64,000 bases of DNA from Nematopogon swammerdamellus. Taxonomy: Eukaryota > Arthropoda > Insecta > Lepidoptera > Adelidae. The first letter of the stretch is position 1, and the number at the start of each line of letters is the position of its first letter. Location of the stretch: the NCBI GenBank assembly GCA_946902875.1, contig OX336355.1, positions 9,941,347 through 10,005,346 of the forward strand, in the 5' to 3' direction. The notes under the pieces are model-generated. The model was given only the letters and a program-made list of their open reading frames with translations, had not been told where the DNA came from and searched no databases. Made by a program: the position numbers and the translations under genes. Below, one piece after another: positions 1 to 9,239 of the stretch.

Positions 1-399
1 AACTTGGTGCCACGTCAGCGTTTGCTTCCATAGGCTTTAGGTTTTTATAGCATTCCACTCTCGGGTCCCCACTCACTTCCGCAGGGCACAAACCTCATCT
101 ACGTATGCTAATTTTATTCAACTTAAGGTCGCGCGGAGTTCCGGTCAAATTTCCGCGGTGCCGGCTGTTTATTCAACTCTCCGGAACTGGCCGTTTTCAT
201 GAGGATAAACACCTCGGTCGCCATAGATATTATTATGTTCTAAAGTGCGAGAAGGGCGCTTTCGAAGAGTTGAGGTGACACAATGGAATCTATATTACTC
301 AATTAAACTAAAGAAATTATTACAAATGAACTTTAAAAATTTTAGCAAGAACACTTGAGCACATCTCATGCGCCTATTGACGTTACGCACGCTCATGTT

Positions 400-840
400 T
401 TTAGTATTTTAGTGAGAAAATTGGGACAACTTCTACGGGAAATTTCCGGAGATAGCCGTGCGGCTCACACAAAAGATTGGTCTTACCATTGTGAGGGGAA
501 ATTCGACCAGTGTCGTGGGCACATTTCCTACAGCAACTGCGATGGACGAGATTTTTTACTTTTACTTGCTGCCGGAGGAAAATTGGAGAGGCGTATGTCC
601 AGCAGTGGACGCTTCCACGCTGACTGAATTGCTGCCGGCGACGTGCTCGTGTGGCGTCTTCGGGGGTTCCCGTAAAAGTTTTTATTTATTTATTTATAGA
701 TTTATTTATTTACTCACGCCCCCTTTGACAGTTATTTTAATGTTTGTAAGGTAGGTTTAATTCTTCAGTTATTTGTATTATTTTTTTAATTTTCTTAAAT
801 AAAGAAACTTTATTTATAGATTAACGTATTGCTATTATTA
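400..840 (+). mobile_element. RTE-type LINE 3' end: C-terminal remnant plus A+T-rich 3' UTR
   Basis: Around 580-626 one plus-strand frame reads KIGEAYVQQWTLPR then stop. EAYVQQWT is the very common C-terminus of insect RTE-clade endonuclease/reverse transcriptase proteins. The following A+T-rich stretch with TTTATT repeats and AATAAA near 800 fits a LINE 3' UTR. Upstream coding is degenerate and not in one frame, so this is a dead 5'-truncated copy. A second copy of the same coding end lies on the minus strand near 11311-11457. Left boundary is uncertain. Confidence 0.5.
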
Positions 841-1997
841 TTATTTCATTTTAAATATTTCTTGGTATAACGTTTGGTTTTAGATTTTAATTGTAGTTTT
901 AGGTAATTTTAATTTGATTGTTAGTTTCTATTTTATTCTTTAATTACATTTATTTATTTAATATGTTTGCAAACCCTTATTACAGGCGAGCACAACGTGC
1001 ATAAAGAATAATATAATACCCAATTTAACAAAACAACATTCAAACTAAATAATTAAAAACAACACACTAGAAGAGAAAACCAAGACAATGATTGTTTGCG
1101 TTAAACATTAGACACAGAGACACATTGTAACGCATAACAAAGCAAAATAATAAAAAAATGCCTTTAAAAAGGAAAGAGAACGTGTTCACATAAAAGTTCC
1201 ATGTTTTATGCTAGGTTTTATTAGTTTCTATTAATTGACTTTGACTATCGAAATACGACGAGGCACCAAAGTGGATAAATTGCTTAAATTGACACTACGC
1301 AAGTAAGAAAACTCCCATTATGAATAAAACAAATGTTAAAGAAACAAATGTTAAAGAATTAAATATCAATTCGCAAAGAAGGAAGAGTGCTAAAGTGGCG
1401 ACAGTGAAAAAATTCTGAAAATATCCAGATGAAAGAAACCGCCGGAGCTTATTGGCGACCTCAACAATAAGCCTTGTGGAGTTCATCTATGCGATCATAA
1501 TGTGCACCTAAACTGCTATGTCTGGTCTGGTCTTCATGAATCCGGATATTCGGCTGACCGGAAGAAAATAATTAACGGGAGAAAAAAAATTATCGGACGA
1601 GTGACAACTTCTAATTCAATCAAATTTTTTTTATGGATATAATTAAAGTACCTACTTCATCATTATCAACACGATAATTAGAAATACAGTTTACAACCAG
1701 AGAAAATATTTTTTTTTATTTGTGGTAAAATTTCATGAACACCGTTAAAACAATTTACAAAAGGCGAGTTGAACAATTTGTTTGAGTTTAAATATCTAAG
1801 ATCAACTCTCTAAACGTGAACCACAGCCTGAAGACATTGATTCGATTTTCTCTAATTTCGCGATTGTGTGTGGGCCGCTTAGGTGGACAGACGACCTAAA
1901 TAAAAAGGTACTAGGTAGTGAGTGGATGACTGAGAAGAGCGGAAGATCGCCTGCGGTGGCGTGCCTTGGGATATACCTATATTCAGCAGTGAACCGA
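841..1997. other. A+T-rich stretch, nothing recognised
   Basis: No coding-like composition, RNA gene or clear repeat boundary is visible. It contains short direct repeats such as two AAATGTTAAAGAA units near 1331-1359 and homopolymer runs. The open frames here are short and A/T-driven. Confidence 0.5.
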
Positions 1998-2076
1998 CAC
2001 AGACACAGTGAACTGTCACAGACAGACGGACAGACAGAAAGACAGATAGACAGACATACATACAGACGAACGAACG
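1998..2076 (+). repeat. Degenerate GACA-type microsatellite
   Basis: Tandem (GACA)n-like units (ACAGACAGACGGACAGACAG and variants), decaying into GAAC/GAAT units at the right end. It gives low-complexity reading frames rich in C, L, S and V on the minus strand that should not be read as protein. Confidence 0.75.
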
Positions 2077-2659
2077 AATGCACGAGTTTGAGTTTCGTTT
2101 GAGGTACGAAGCTACCGAGTGCTTCAACTCAGAGCAGTTTTCAAACTGACACAACGATAAAAACATCAGTCTTAGTTACACGAGATGTTACATCAATATT
2201 AAACACACAGAGCGGCTCGGTATTGGCGGCTATTGACATCGTCAAGATATATCGCGCGAGCTCCAGCGACGACAGTGAAGTCGGCGCCATAACGGAAAGC
2301 AAACGAGTTTTTTTTTCTTCGAGAGGAAAAAATCGCATTAAGTCGTAATATATTCGCGGAGGAATTTTTGTGTAACCTGCCCCGCGCAGTTAAGTTGGTT
2401 CAATCGTTGTTGTACGTTTTATCTACAAATTGCATGTATTTAAATGGCACAAGCTTTGTTAGAAATGGCATCACACAATAAATTCACGCCCTCGGTTCCT
2501 AGTGGGGTAGGCAGCGACAAAGGATCTCCATGTGCTACATTAATAACATCTTTACTATTATATAAAATTCTAATGGTTGTCTGTCTGTATATTTCCCTAA
2601 ACATGTCACTTCTGGAAATGTAATTTAGCATAAAAGCTATTTAAATTTTAATTAATCGA
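2077..2659. other. Mostly unassigned, with a short dispersed-repeat fragment
   Basis: The GGTTCCTAGTGGGGTAGGCA motif near 2495-2515 resembles a sequence often seen dispersed in lepidopteran genomes (recollection, not searched). Nothing else in this stretch could be assigned. Confidence 0.3.
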
Positions 2660-2840
2660 AGAAACCCATCAAACTTCTTGCAAACGAATCCGCAGTTGTT
2701 TTGTCGCAACGCTAGGGTGTAGAACTGTGTTCCGGCGAGTGTGTTTCCCAAATCCATTCACCTGGTCTTCAAATGTCGCATCAAGGCTAGACAGCCCAGA
2801 AACAGTCCGCAAATCTACTGCAATGAACCGTTTCTCTCGG
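2660..2840 (+). mobile_element. LINE (Jockey/CR1-like) C-terminal fragment
   Basis: The plus strand encodes a remnant reading ARV-NCVPASVFPKSIH followed by FKCRIKARQ, matching the usual end of Jockey/CR1-type reverse transcriptase ORFs (xRVWNxLP...F...YxLxxFKxRVxR). A related fragment, sharing the AACAGTCCGCAAATC end, lies at 12895-13030. Both are truncated and non-functional. Confidence 0.5.
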
Positions 2841-3245
2841 CACAGCCTCCAATGCTTATAAAAAAAATTGTAAAATATTTAACCGAATATACCCGAAATT
2901 TCACGAGAATAAACGCTTCTGTTCTGTTAATTATCTGTGTCTTTAGACCTCGCTTTAGACACTGTATTTGGATGTTTAAATAGTTAACTAAACGTCAATT
3001 TTCACAATAATTATCGGTATATAGCAACCCTTCTATTCCCTCTGAACTGCTTCACAGTCGACACCATAATTAATTAGTAACAGTCGATTGATTCCAAGGA
3101 TAGTTGAGATGCGAGCTGGTCAGAAGCCTATCTATTCGGGTCATGATCGATTGCCAAATGGGCTGTTGCCATGGGAATAGATAGCCGGAGAAGGTGTTGT
3201 CATACGCTTCATAAATATTTTTTTAACTTGTTGCCGACACCTATA

Positions 3246-3430
3246 CCCTAATCACGAGATTTAAGCTACACCGCGTACTACGCTACGCCGTGTTCTCCGC
3301 ATAATTTTGTATGGAGAAACGGAGCAGCGCCTCTAGTGATAGATTTGCGAACTTCCTTTCTCCATACAAAATGATGCGGACAACACGGCGTAGCGTAGTA
3401 TGCGGTGTAGGTTAAATCTCGTGATTAGGG
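3246..3430. mobile_element. Palindromic MITE with TA target duplication
   Basis: Two arms of about 75 bp form a near-perfect inverted repeat. The left arm starts CCCTAATCACGAGATTTAAG and the right arm ends AAATCTCGTGATTAGGG, around a spacer of about 35 bp. Both outer ends abut the dinucleotide TA (3244-3245 and 3431-3432), the target duplication of Tc1/mariner-type elements. At 185 bp with no coding capacity it is a classic hairpin MITE. Family assignment rests only on the TA. Confidence 0.8.
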
Positions 3431-3513
3431 TACTGGTCGGCCGGCGCCGGCGGTATCCCGATATTCGTGCACTTCATTCATGGCATACTTTATCAAACGT
3501 CGTGTCAGTAGAC

Positions 3514-3620
3514 TACCCAGGGATAGTCCACAAATCTGCTGGCATGGCGCCTCAAGAGCGCGATTTCGCGAGGAGAGGTGATTGGTCCCTGGGAAGGCCC
3601 ACCCATGCTGGTTTTAACCC
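3514..3620 (+). repeat. Dispersed repeat C (fragment)
   Basis: This stretch (CACAAATCTGCTGGCATGGC ... GAGGAGAGGTGATTGGTCCC) recurs in reverse orientation at 7775-7897 and, more diverged, at 62280-62365. It shows no coding capacity. It is probably part of a transposable element, family unknown. Confidence 0.55.
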
Positions 3621-4030
3621 CCGACGGAAAAGAGGGGTGTATAATTTTAACGTGTGTGTGCATGGGTGTGTCTGTCTGTGGCATCGTAGCTCCTAAACGG
3701 ATGGACCGATTTGGATGCGGTTTTTTTTATTAGAAAGCTGGTTTAATCGGGATGGTGGATGATGGAGCTATATTTGTAATCAAGAAATCAAGCAATTAAG
3801 TAACCAAAAAAATCATTATCTTAAAAAGTGGACCGATTTGCATTCGGTTTAAAAAAAAAAGCTTGAAATAAAAGTTAAATTACAACTTTAAAAACCCCCG
3901 ACCGTTATTTCCGTTTACTTACTTAAAGGAGTCGGGGGAGCTGCGCGAGTATTTACTTAGCGGTCCTGCGACTCCTTTAAAAGTAAACGGAAATTATTTT
4001 GGAATTTTTAAGGGTCGGTGGTTTTTAAAA
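3600..4030 (+). repeat. Dispersed insect repeat with internal inverted repeat
   Basis: It starts TTTTAACCCCCGACGG, then has a GT-rich and CTGTCTGTGG stretch followed by GGATGGACCGATTTGGATGC, a block I recall as abundant in lepidopteran genomes. Bases 3893-4028 are an internal inverted repeat (AACCCCCGACCGTTATTTCC near the start, GGGTCGGTGG near the end). The same family occurs on the minus strand at 55647-56400, split there by a later insertion. Confidence 0.6.
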
Positions 4031-4059
4031 TTTGTAATTGACTTTTTCATCATAATAAA

Positions 4060-4350
4060 TAGAGTGAAAGTTTCTAGGGCCGTGGAACGTACGTCAATAG
4101 TGGTCGATTTTATTTGCAAATAAAATCGGCCTTTTTCGGACCTTATATCTCGACAACGATTGAGAATTGGGAAAAACTGTATAAATCAAAGTTGTAGAGA
4201 ATATTATTACCCCTTATTTCGTAATAGAACAGTTTTTCCTATGATGCACTGTTTTCGAGATATAAGCGAAAAACTGAAAAATGGGACCCCCAGTGGCGGG
4301 GACTTTTAGTATGTTTACCACCTAACTAGTCAGAACAAGGTTCCGAAGTC
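4060..4350. repeat. Probable dispersed repeat (ATATCTCGACAACG / TTTTCGAGATATAAGCG motifs)
   Basis: Contains an 18-bp palindrome-like GATTTTATTTGCAAATAAAATC near 4107 and two ATATCTCG/CGAGATAT motifs in opposite orientation near 4145 and 4255. A related ACGTACGTCAATA motif recurs near 24627. Looks like a transposon remnant; family not recognised. Confidence 0.35.
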
Positions 4351-4531
4351 AAAATTTCTGCTTTCGAGCTTTCCAGCTAGAACATGGCCTACGTAGCAAA
4401 CAGATGTGAAAGAGATCGACATATATTTTTTAAAATTTTTCGGCCATCGCACTCAATTTTCACTTCCTAAGTTTTCTTATGGAACCTGAAATGGACTGCG
4501 ACATTGCCTAGAACACCCGTGATGTCAGGCA

Positions 4532-4785
4532 TTACCTACGCCCTTTTTTTTATTTTTTTTATGGAAACTGACACGGTTGGCTACATCAACTACAACATCC
4601 GTGATGTCAGCCCATAACACGGGGTGAACTAGGTGCCATGTTAGTCTTCCATTCGGTCGTGCCGGCTACACTGAACTGGACGGAAAACACAAACTATTTA
4701 CATAGGCGTTTCGACCGACTTTTCATTCAGTGCGGTGGTACAAACCCGGGCGGGTTAAACCCTACCACCTAGTAATATAAGTAGG
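4532..4785 (-). mobile_element. tRNA/5S-headed SINE, 5'-truncated copy
   Basis: Read on the minus strand it is the body and 3' tail of the SINE described in full at 8594 and 24983: CTAGGTGGTAGGGTTTAACC, GCCCGGGT, CAGTTCAGTGTAGCCGGCAC, GTGTTATGGGCTGACATCAC and a terminal A-rich tail (T-run at 4545-4560 on the plus strand). The head is missing. Dispersed repeat B begins about 12 bp beyond its truncated end. Confidence 0.8.
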
Positions 4786-4796
4786 GAGTCATATCC

Positions 4797-4871
4797 CTTA
4801 GTCGCCTTTTGCGACATACACGGGGAGAGATGCAGAGGGGCTATTTTAAAGTACCGGCCCCACACGGTACA
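4797..4871 (+). repeat. Dispersed repeat B, 3' fragment
   Basis: Matches the 3' part of the repeat seen at 6361-6541, 14945-15222 and elsewhere: CCTTAGTCGCCTTTTGCGAC, GGGGAGAGATGCAG, GTACCGGCCCCACACGGTAC. This block resembles a dispersed lepidopteran sequence that I associate with non-LTR retrotransposons (recollection, not searched). Confidence 0.6.
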
Positions 4872-5376
4872 AACGCCTTGTTCCTGTCGGAGCTATGTGC
4901 AATGCGAGTGTTTTCCTTTGTTCTAGTCGTTTCTGCCTCTTCTAGGTATTCATTTCGACGGCTATTACAAATAGCACGTTCTAAGGGCCGGTACAGTTGA
5001 GCGAGCCGCGCGGGGCGCGGGCGGGTGAGCTTGCGAGTTCTCAACCTGTGAAGCGACTCGCGGCCATGATCGATCGGGGTTTGGCTATTACAAATTACGA
5101 CTCTTCAAGCTGGCATCGGGGCGCACTTAAGGCCGAACAAGAAATATACTGCGCCGCATGTTTTTCCTATCAAGGGGCCTGGCCACTATAGCTGTATTTG
5201 TATTTAAAAATTTTTTCTCTAAGCGAATTGTAAATGTACCGCCTCTTAGTTTCGAAATAATCTTTTTTATTTACATAATTAATTTAATTAAAATATATAT
5301 ATTGAACGCCGATTGATCGTTAATTTATTTAATTTTTTTTTAAATCTAAGAAACATTACAGGCCCAACGCATTAGC
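4872..5376. other. Unassigned; A+T-rich in its right half
   Basis: 4872-5190 is mixed composition with no recognised motif. 5190-5370 is strongly A+T-rich with homopolymers. Small open frames here have no family features. Confidence 0.4.
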
Positions 5377-5729
5377 GTCAGCCTCGATAGCTAAGTGGTG
5401 CAAACAGTCGACTGTCGCTTGGATGGGTGACCGCTCGACCGTTGGAGACTGACCGTGGTTCGGATTCCACGTAAAACTGTAGGTCCCTTCCCTTCTTACC
5501 TTACTAGGTGGTAGGGTTCAACCCGCCCGGGTTGTTACCACCACCGCACTGAATGAAAGGTCGGTCGAAACGGCTATGTAAATAGTTAGTGTTTTTCGTT
5601 CAGTTCAGTGTAACCGGCACGACCGAAGGTAAGCACTGACATGGCACCTAGTTCACCCGGTGTTATGGGCTGACATCACGGATGTTGTAGGTGCTGTAGC
5701 CAAACGTGTCAGTTTCATAAAAAAAAAAA
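5377..5729 (+). mobile_element. tRNA/5S-headed SINE, head with internal deletion
   Basis: Starts GTCAGCCTCGATAGCTAAGT (A-box region), but the 5S-derived GTTAAGCAACG block is deleted, joining directly to GGATGGGTGACCGCTCGACC. The T-arm/B box GTGGTTCGGATTCCAC, the body and a 3' A-run (5719-5729) follow. The copy shows that the 5S segment is separable from the tRNA-like parts. Confidence 0.85.
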
Positions 5730-5751
5730 CGTTCTCTAGCTTACAGTTCCC

Positions 5752-5907
5752 TGCAGCAAATAATGCTTGTCTAGCTTTAGAAAGAGACAATCCGTTTGTA
5801 GAGCGTCGTCCCTGTCGCACGAACTCTCACGTCTCTGTGCGACAGGGACGACGCGCTACAGCTGGATTGTCTCTTTCTAAAGCACGAGACGCATTATTTG
5901 CTGTCGG
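5752..5907. mobile_element. Palindromic hairpin MITE next to a SINE tail
   Basis: Two arms of about 70 bp are inverted copies. Left has CAGCAAATAATGC, TTTAGAAAGAGACAATCC and GCGTCGTCCCTGTCGCA; right has the complements in mirrored order ending GCATTATTTGCTG. A spacer of about 15 bp lies near 5828. It starts only about 25 bp after the A-tail of the SINE at 5377. No clear target duplication was found, so the superfamily is unknown. Confidence 0.75.
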
Positions 5908-6070
5908 GCACAGTACGTCTAATAGATATCTATTTATGTATGTCGTCGGTCGATCAGCCTGTTTGTCTGTCCGTCTGTTTTCAAAATATTTATGGCTTAG
6001 CTTATTCTATTGTACTAATAAATTTAGTTTATTTAATAGTTTAAAATGTTATTAACAATACTGCGCCAAA

Positions 6071-6339
6071 TGTCAGATTCCTCGTAAAACTGTAGGTTCC
6101 TTCCCTCCTAATCTTACTTGGTGGTAGGGTTTAACCCGCCCGGGTTGGTACCACCGCACTGAATGAAACGTCGGTCGAAACGGCTATGTAAATAGTTTGT
6201 GTTTTCCGACCAGTTCAGTGTAGCCGGCACGATCAAAGGGGGAAGCACTGACATGGCACCTAGTTCACCCGGTGTTATGGGCTGACATCACGGACGTTGT
6301 AGGTGATGTAGCCAATCGTGTCAGTTTCCATAAAAAAAA
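6071..6339 (+). mobile_element. tRNA/5S-headed SINE, 5'-truncated copy
   Basis: Begins within the T-arm region (AGATTCCTCGTAAAACTGTA) and runs through the standard body to the AGCCAATCGTGTCAGTTTCC end and an A-run at 6331-6338. Dispersed repeat B follows 22 bp later in the same orientation. Confidence 0.85.
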
Positions 6340-6360
6340 CATGTTTTTGTTTTTTATCAA

Positions 6361-6541
6361 GTAAGGCACGAAGACCCACCTGCTGCATGACTCGGTGGAA
6401 GTACCGTGCCAAGGTTAGAGGTGGCGAGCCTCTCGCCCTTTAGCACGGCATCTTGTCCTTATCCCTTAGTCGCCTTTTACGACATGTATGGGAAGAGATG
6501 CAGTGGGGCTATTCTTTGTAAGTACCGGCCCCACACGGTAC
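6361..6541 (+). repeat. Dispersed repeat B, 3' half
   Basis: Carries GTAAGGCACGAAGACCCACC, GCTGCATGACTCGGTGGAAG, TAGAGGTGGCGAGCCTCTCG, CGCCTTTTACGACATG and the end GTACCGGCCCCACACGGTAC. The same series is found complete at 14945-15222 and, on the minus strand, at 24893, 38815, 49115, 55677, 63071 and 63357. It is non-coding here and most likely LINE- or SINE-derived. Confidence 0.7.
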
Positions 6542-6674
6542 CTGTCCTATGTATGTGAAATGTCACAGTAACCGACAAATGTTGGCTCCCTAAGTATGTT
6601 TTATCGCGTATTCAATGGGGAGTGCTCGGAGGAGCTGTTTTGACGCGATCCAATAAAGAATATACACAAAACAT

Positions 6675-6772
6675 TTTTTTTTTAGTAACTAACACGGTTG
6701 GCTGCATCATCCACTACATCCGTGATGTCAGCCCATAACACCTTGGGCTTGGGAAGGGACCTACAGTTTTAT
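6675..6772 (-). mobile_element. SINE fragment with large internal deletion
   Basis: The plus-strand T-run and ACACGGTTGGCTGCATCATC ... GTGATGTCAGCCCATAACAC are the 3' tail of the SINE in reverse. The sequence then jumps to GGGAAGGGACCTACAGTTTT, which belongs just downstream of the head, so the body was deleted. Confidence 0.7.
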
Positions 6773-7170
6773 CCTTTTTAATTGCTTAGTTTTTAGCATG
6801 TAGATACTAAAATCAATTAGAATTACAACTTCACTCATGGCCGTCAAGCTCCGTAAAACCACAGAATACTAGCACTGTGAAACTAAAGAAACCGCTGTTG
6901 CCTCTTGATTTATCTTCTTAGAAAACGTCTTTTGTCGTCTCTACGAGGCGTAATTGTGACAAAATGTCAGCGGGGCAACATATTTCTACTTTTACCGAGC
7001 GTGTCGGCTGAAAAATGGCGCCCGGTGTGTAGTAGACGATGTTTTAGTGCAGGAGAACAGTACATTTGTTAAAGAAACGCAGGCGTGCGCCAGAAGATTT
7101 GAATAATGGTAGAAAATACTTTATGAGGTGCTTTTACCATATGTATAAATGTTGTTTGACAATTTTAATT
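6773..7170. other. Unassigned stretch
   Basis: Mixed to A+T-rich sequence between a SINE fragment and a Helitron-like element. I see no coding frame, RNA gene or repeat boundary. Confidence 0.4.
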
Positions 7171-7171
7171 T

Positions 7172-7557
7172 TTTATTGGTTTATGCCCGCAGCTTGCTTC
7201 CGTGAAATTCGTCGTTAAGAAGAAGAAAGGAAGTAAGTAAGAAAGAAGGCCGAGCTGCGTTCCTGCCTTACCTTTATTTCGGCGCGCGGAACAATTCGAT
7301 TTGTATGAGAGCCCGATCTTAGCGTAACCGGAACTGAATTGTATCACATACCTGTGTCGTGTATAGCTAAATGTGCTTGTACTAAGTTTAATCGAATTCG
7401 GATGATCGGTTTAGGAGTTATTGAGGAACATACGTACATACAGAAAACATTAAAAAAAATTGTTAATTTAGTCTTAGTATTATATAGAATCTACAAACGC
7501 AATATCTCATAAAAAAAGTAACTTACTCCATGACCATCCCTTACAGATTTATTATAA
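7172..7557 (-). mobile_element. Helitron-like non-autonomous element
   Basis: On the minus strand it begins AATAAATCTGTAAGGGATGG, passes CGATCATCCGAATTCGATTA and GCGCGCCGAAATAAAGGTA, and ends in ACGAATTTCACGGAAGCAAG. Better-preserved copies lie at 34766-35132 and 45065-45431, whose ends (GCGAGCGAAGCCGCGG) fit the GC-hairpin terminus of lepidopteran Helitron-type elements. No Rep/helicase coding is present. This end is diverged. Confidence 0.55.
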
Positions 7558-7639
7558 GTATTTATGATGTTATTGTATTCATTGATTAAATAAGCAATTT
7601 GTTTTAATTATGACTGTGTAAACAGAAGAATTTCTATTC

Positions 7640-7735
7640 AAAATTTTCTGCGAATGCTAAAATTCGGCGGAGTTTCTTGCCGGTTCTTCTTCGTGGGTGT
7701 AATCGAACCGGATAGAACAAATTGTGACAAGTTCG
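7640..7735 (+). repeat. Short dispersed repeat (GAGTTTCTTGCCGGTTCTTC)
   Basis: GGAGTTTCTTGCCGGTTCTT followed by TAATCGAACCGG. A diverged copy lies at 28865-28925 (GAAGTTTCTTGCCAGTTC, ATAATCGAACCG). This is a common lepidopteran interspersed block (from general knowledge), family not assigned. Confidence 0.45.
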
Positions 7736-7774
7736 AGTGCAGTCTAACTGCCATATGAATTTTTTTTTTTTTAT

Positions 7775-7897
7775 GTGAACCAGCATGGATGGCTGTGCCG
7801 AGGGACCAATGGTGCAGTCGACAGAGCCAAAATCACCTCTCCTCGCGAAACCACGCTCAGTTAGGTGCCATGCCAGCAGATTTGCGGACTGTTGCTA
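7775..7897 (-). repeat. Dispersed repeat C
   Basis: Reverse-complement relative of 3514-3620: AGGGACCAATGGTGCAG, ATCACCTCTCCTCGCGA, GGTGCCATGCCAGCAGATTT. It is preceded by a T-run at 7758-7773, suggesting a retroposed A-tail in reverse. Non-coding. Confidence 0.55.
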
Positions 7898-7907
7898 CTC
7901 TTCATAT

Positions 7908-8138
7908 ATTACTAGGTGGTAGGGTTTAACCCGCCCGGGTTGGTACCACCGCACTGAATGAAAGGTCGGTCGAAACGGCTATGTAAATAGTTTGTGTTAT
8001 CCGTCCAGTTCAGTGTAGCCGGCACGACCGAAGGGAAGCACTGACGTGGCACCAAGTTTACCCGGTGTTATGGGCTCACATCACGGATGTTGTAGGTGAT
8101 GTAGCCAACCGTGTCAGTTTCCATAAAAAAAAAAACAT
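7908..8138 (+). mobile_element. tRNA/5S-headed SINE, 5'-truncated copy
   Basis: Starts at TACTAGGTGGTAGGGTTTAA and keeps the whole body and 3' end (GATGTAGCCAACCGTGTCAG, then an A-run 8126-8137). Little diverged from the copies at 24983 and 8594. Confidence 0.85.
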
Positions 8139-8200
8139 GGCTAGGGAACTCTTTATGTGTGTACCTACAACGTTTTCACTTAAACGATTTTTTTTGCAGT

Positions 8201-8446
8201 TTACACACGTTAGGCCTCGATATGTGGCCTATAAACGGAGGCAACAGCGGCCCTGAATCATATCGTCTGTGCAGTAAGGCTGTACTGGACGACCTTGCGC
8301 CCCCTCGCGACCTCAATGCCGGCCGGCCAAATGACACGGAACTAATGCCGGCCACACGAGAGCTGCCGCGCTCCGACCCCACACTGCTCTCTATGTTATT
8401 CCAGGGGCGGATCTCAACGGTGGCGAATGTGGGAGGGATTGAGTGA
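8201..8446 (+). CDS. Coding-like segment of unknown identity, possible exon
   Basis: Downstream of a T-rich tract ending in TTTTTTTTGCAG (a good 3' splice site), one frame stays open for about 81 codons to TGA at 8444-8446. It has ordinary protein composition, including DMWPINGGNSGPESYR, AVLDDLAPP and LPRSDPTLLSMLFQG. Third positions are mostly G/C against an A+T-rich background. It sits between two SINE copies. I do not recognise the protein. It could be a terminal exon, a captured fragment or an old transposon ORF. The minus strand is also open over much of this span, which weakens the case. Confidence 0.3.
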   Translation, partial: LHTLGLDMWPINGGNSGPESYRLCSKAVLDDLAPPRDLNAGRPNDTELMPATRELPRSDPTLLSMLFQGRISTVANVGGIE

Positions 8447-8593
8447 TGGAAGGAATCTGTGGGACGACGAATGGTGCTTGATGGCATACCTCGAGTGAGT
8501 GATGGCAAGAATCGGAGGGGTGAAACGCATTTGTGTACCTATGTACGTATACACTTTTGTCGGAATGCGAACTTTTTGGAGAATGCAATTTAT

Positions 8594-8968
8594 GTCAGCC
8601 TCGATAGCTCAGTGGTGCATACAGTCCACTGTCGCTATGGATTGTTAAGCAACGCTGGGCGCGGTCAGCACTTTGATGGGTGACCGCTCGACCGTTGGAG
8701 GCTGACCGTGGTTCCGATTCCATGTAAAACTTTAGGTCCCTTCCCCTCTTACTTTACTAGGTGGTAGGGTTTGACGCGCCCGGGTTGGCACAACCGCACT
8801 GAATGAAAGGTCGGTTGAAACGGTTATATGTAAGTAGTTCGGGTTTTCCGTCCAGTTCAGTGTAGCCGGCACGACCGAAGGGAAGCACTGACATGGCACC
8901 TAGTTCAACAAGGTGTTATGGGTTGACATCGCGGATGTAGGTGATTTAGCCAACTGTGTCAGTTATCT
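8594..8968 (+). mobile_element. Full-length tRNA/5S-headed SINE
   Basis: The head starts GTCAGCCTCGATAGCTCAGT, with TAGCTCAGTGG matching a pol III A box. It continues with GTTAAGCAACGCTGGGCGCG, GTCAGCACTTTGATGG and GTGACCG, which correspond to the internal control region of animal 5S rRNA. Then GAGGCTGACCGTGGTTCCGATTCC supplies a B box/T-arm. The SINE start GTCAGCCTC is complementary to GAGGCTGAC about 105 bases downstream, so head RNA could close into a stem. The shared body and 3' end follow. No long A-tail remains. Confidence 0.85.
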
Positions 8969-9239
8969 ATCACGGTGTTTTCTTGAGTGATGGACATTTA
9001 TTTAACAACATTGTTCTAAGATCCTAAATAATAAATATGATTGGTCGCACGACGCGTATCCACTGTAGGCCACCCGCCACCCGCAAATACCGTGTCGTTA
9101 AATAAACATATGAAATCGCAAGCATCCGCGTATATTTCCTTTATCCTGTTTTGTAAACATGAGCCTGCAAGAAAAATTTCAGCGGAGCGACAACATTGTG
9201 ACAATGCGGGTTGCCAGTGCTTATGCTTTGCAACAGGTT

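Noticed and set aside
5660..6055. A 131-codon open frame
   Set aside because: It runs through a SINE tail, its A-run and a palindromic MITE, so it is a chance frame.
8594..8720. A 5S rRNA gene or tRNA gene
   Set aside because: Only the 5S internal control region is present, without the 5' and 3' thirds of 5S rRNA, and the tRNA-like parts lack a complete cloverleaf and acceptor stem. The segment recurs with the same body in other SINE copies.
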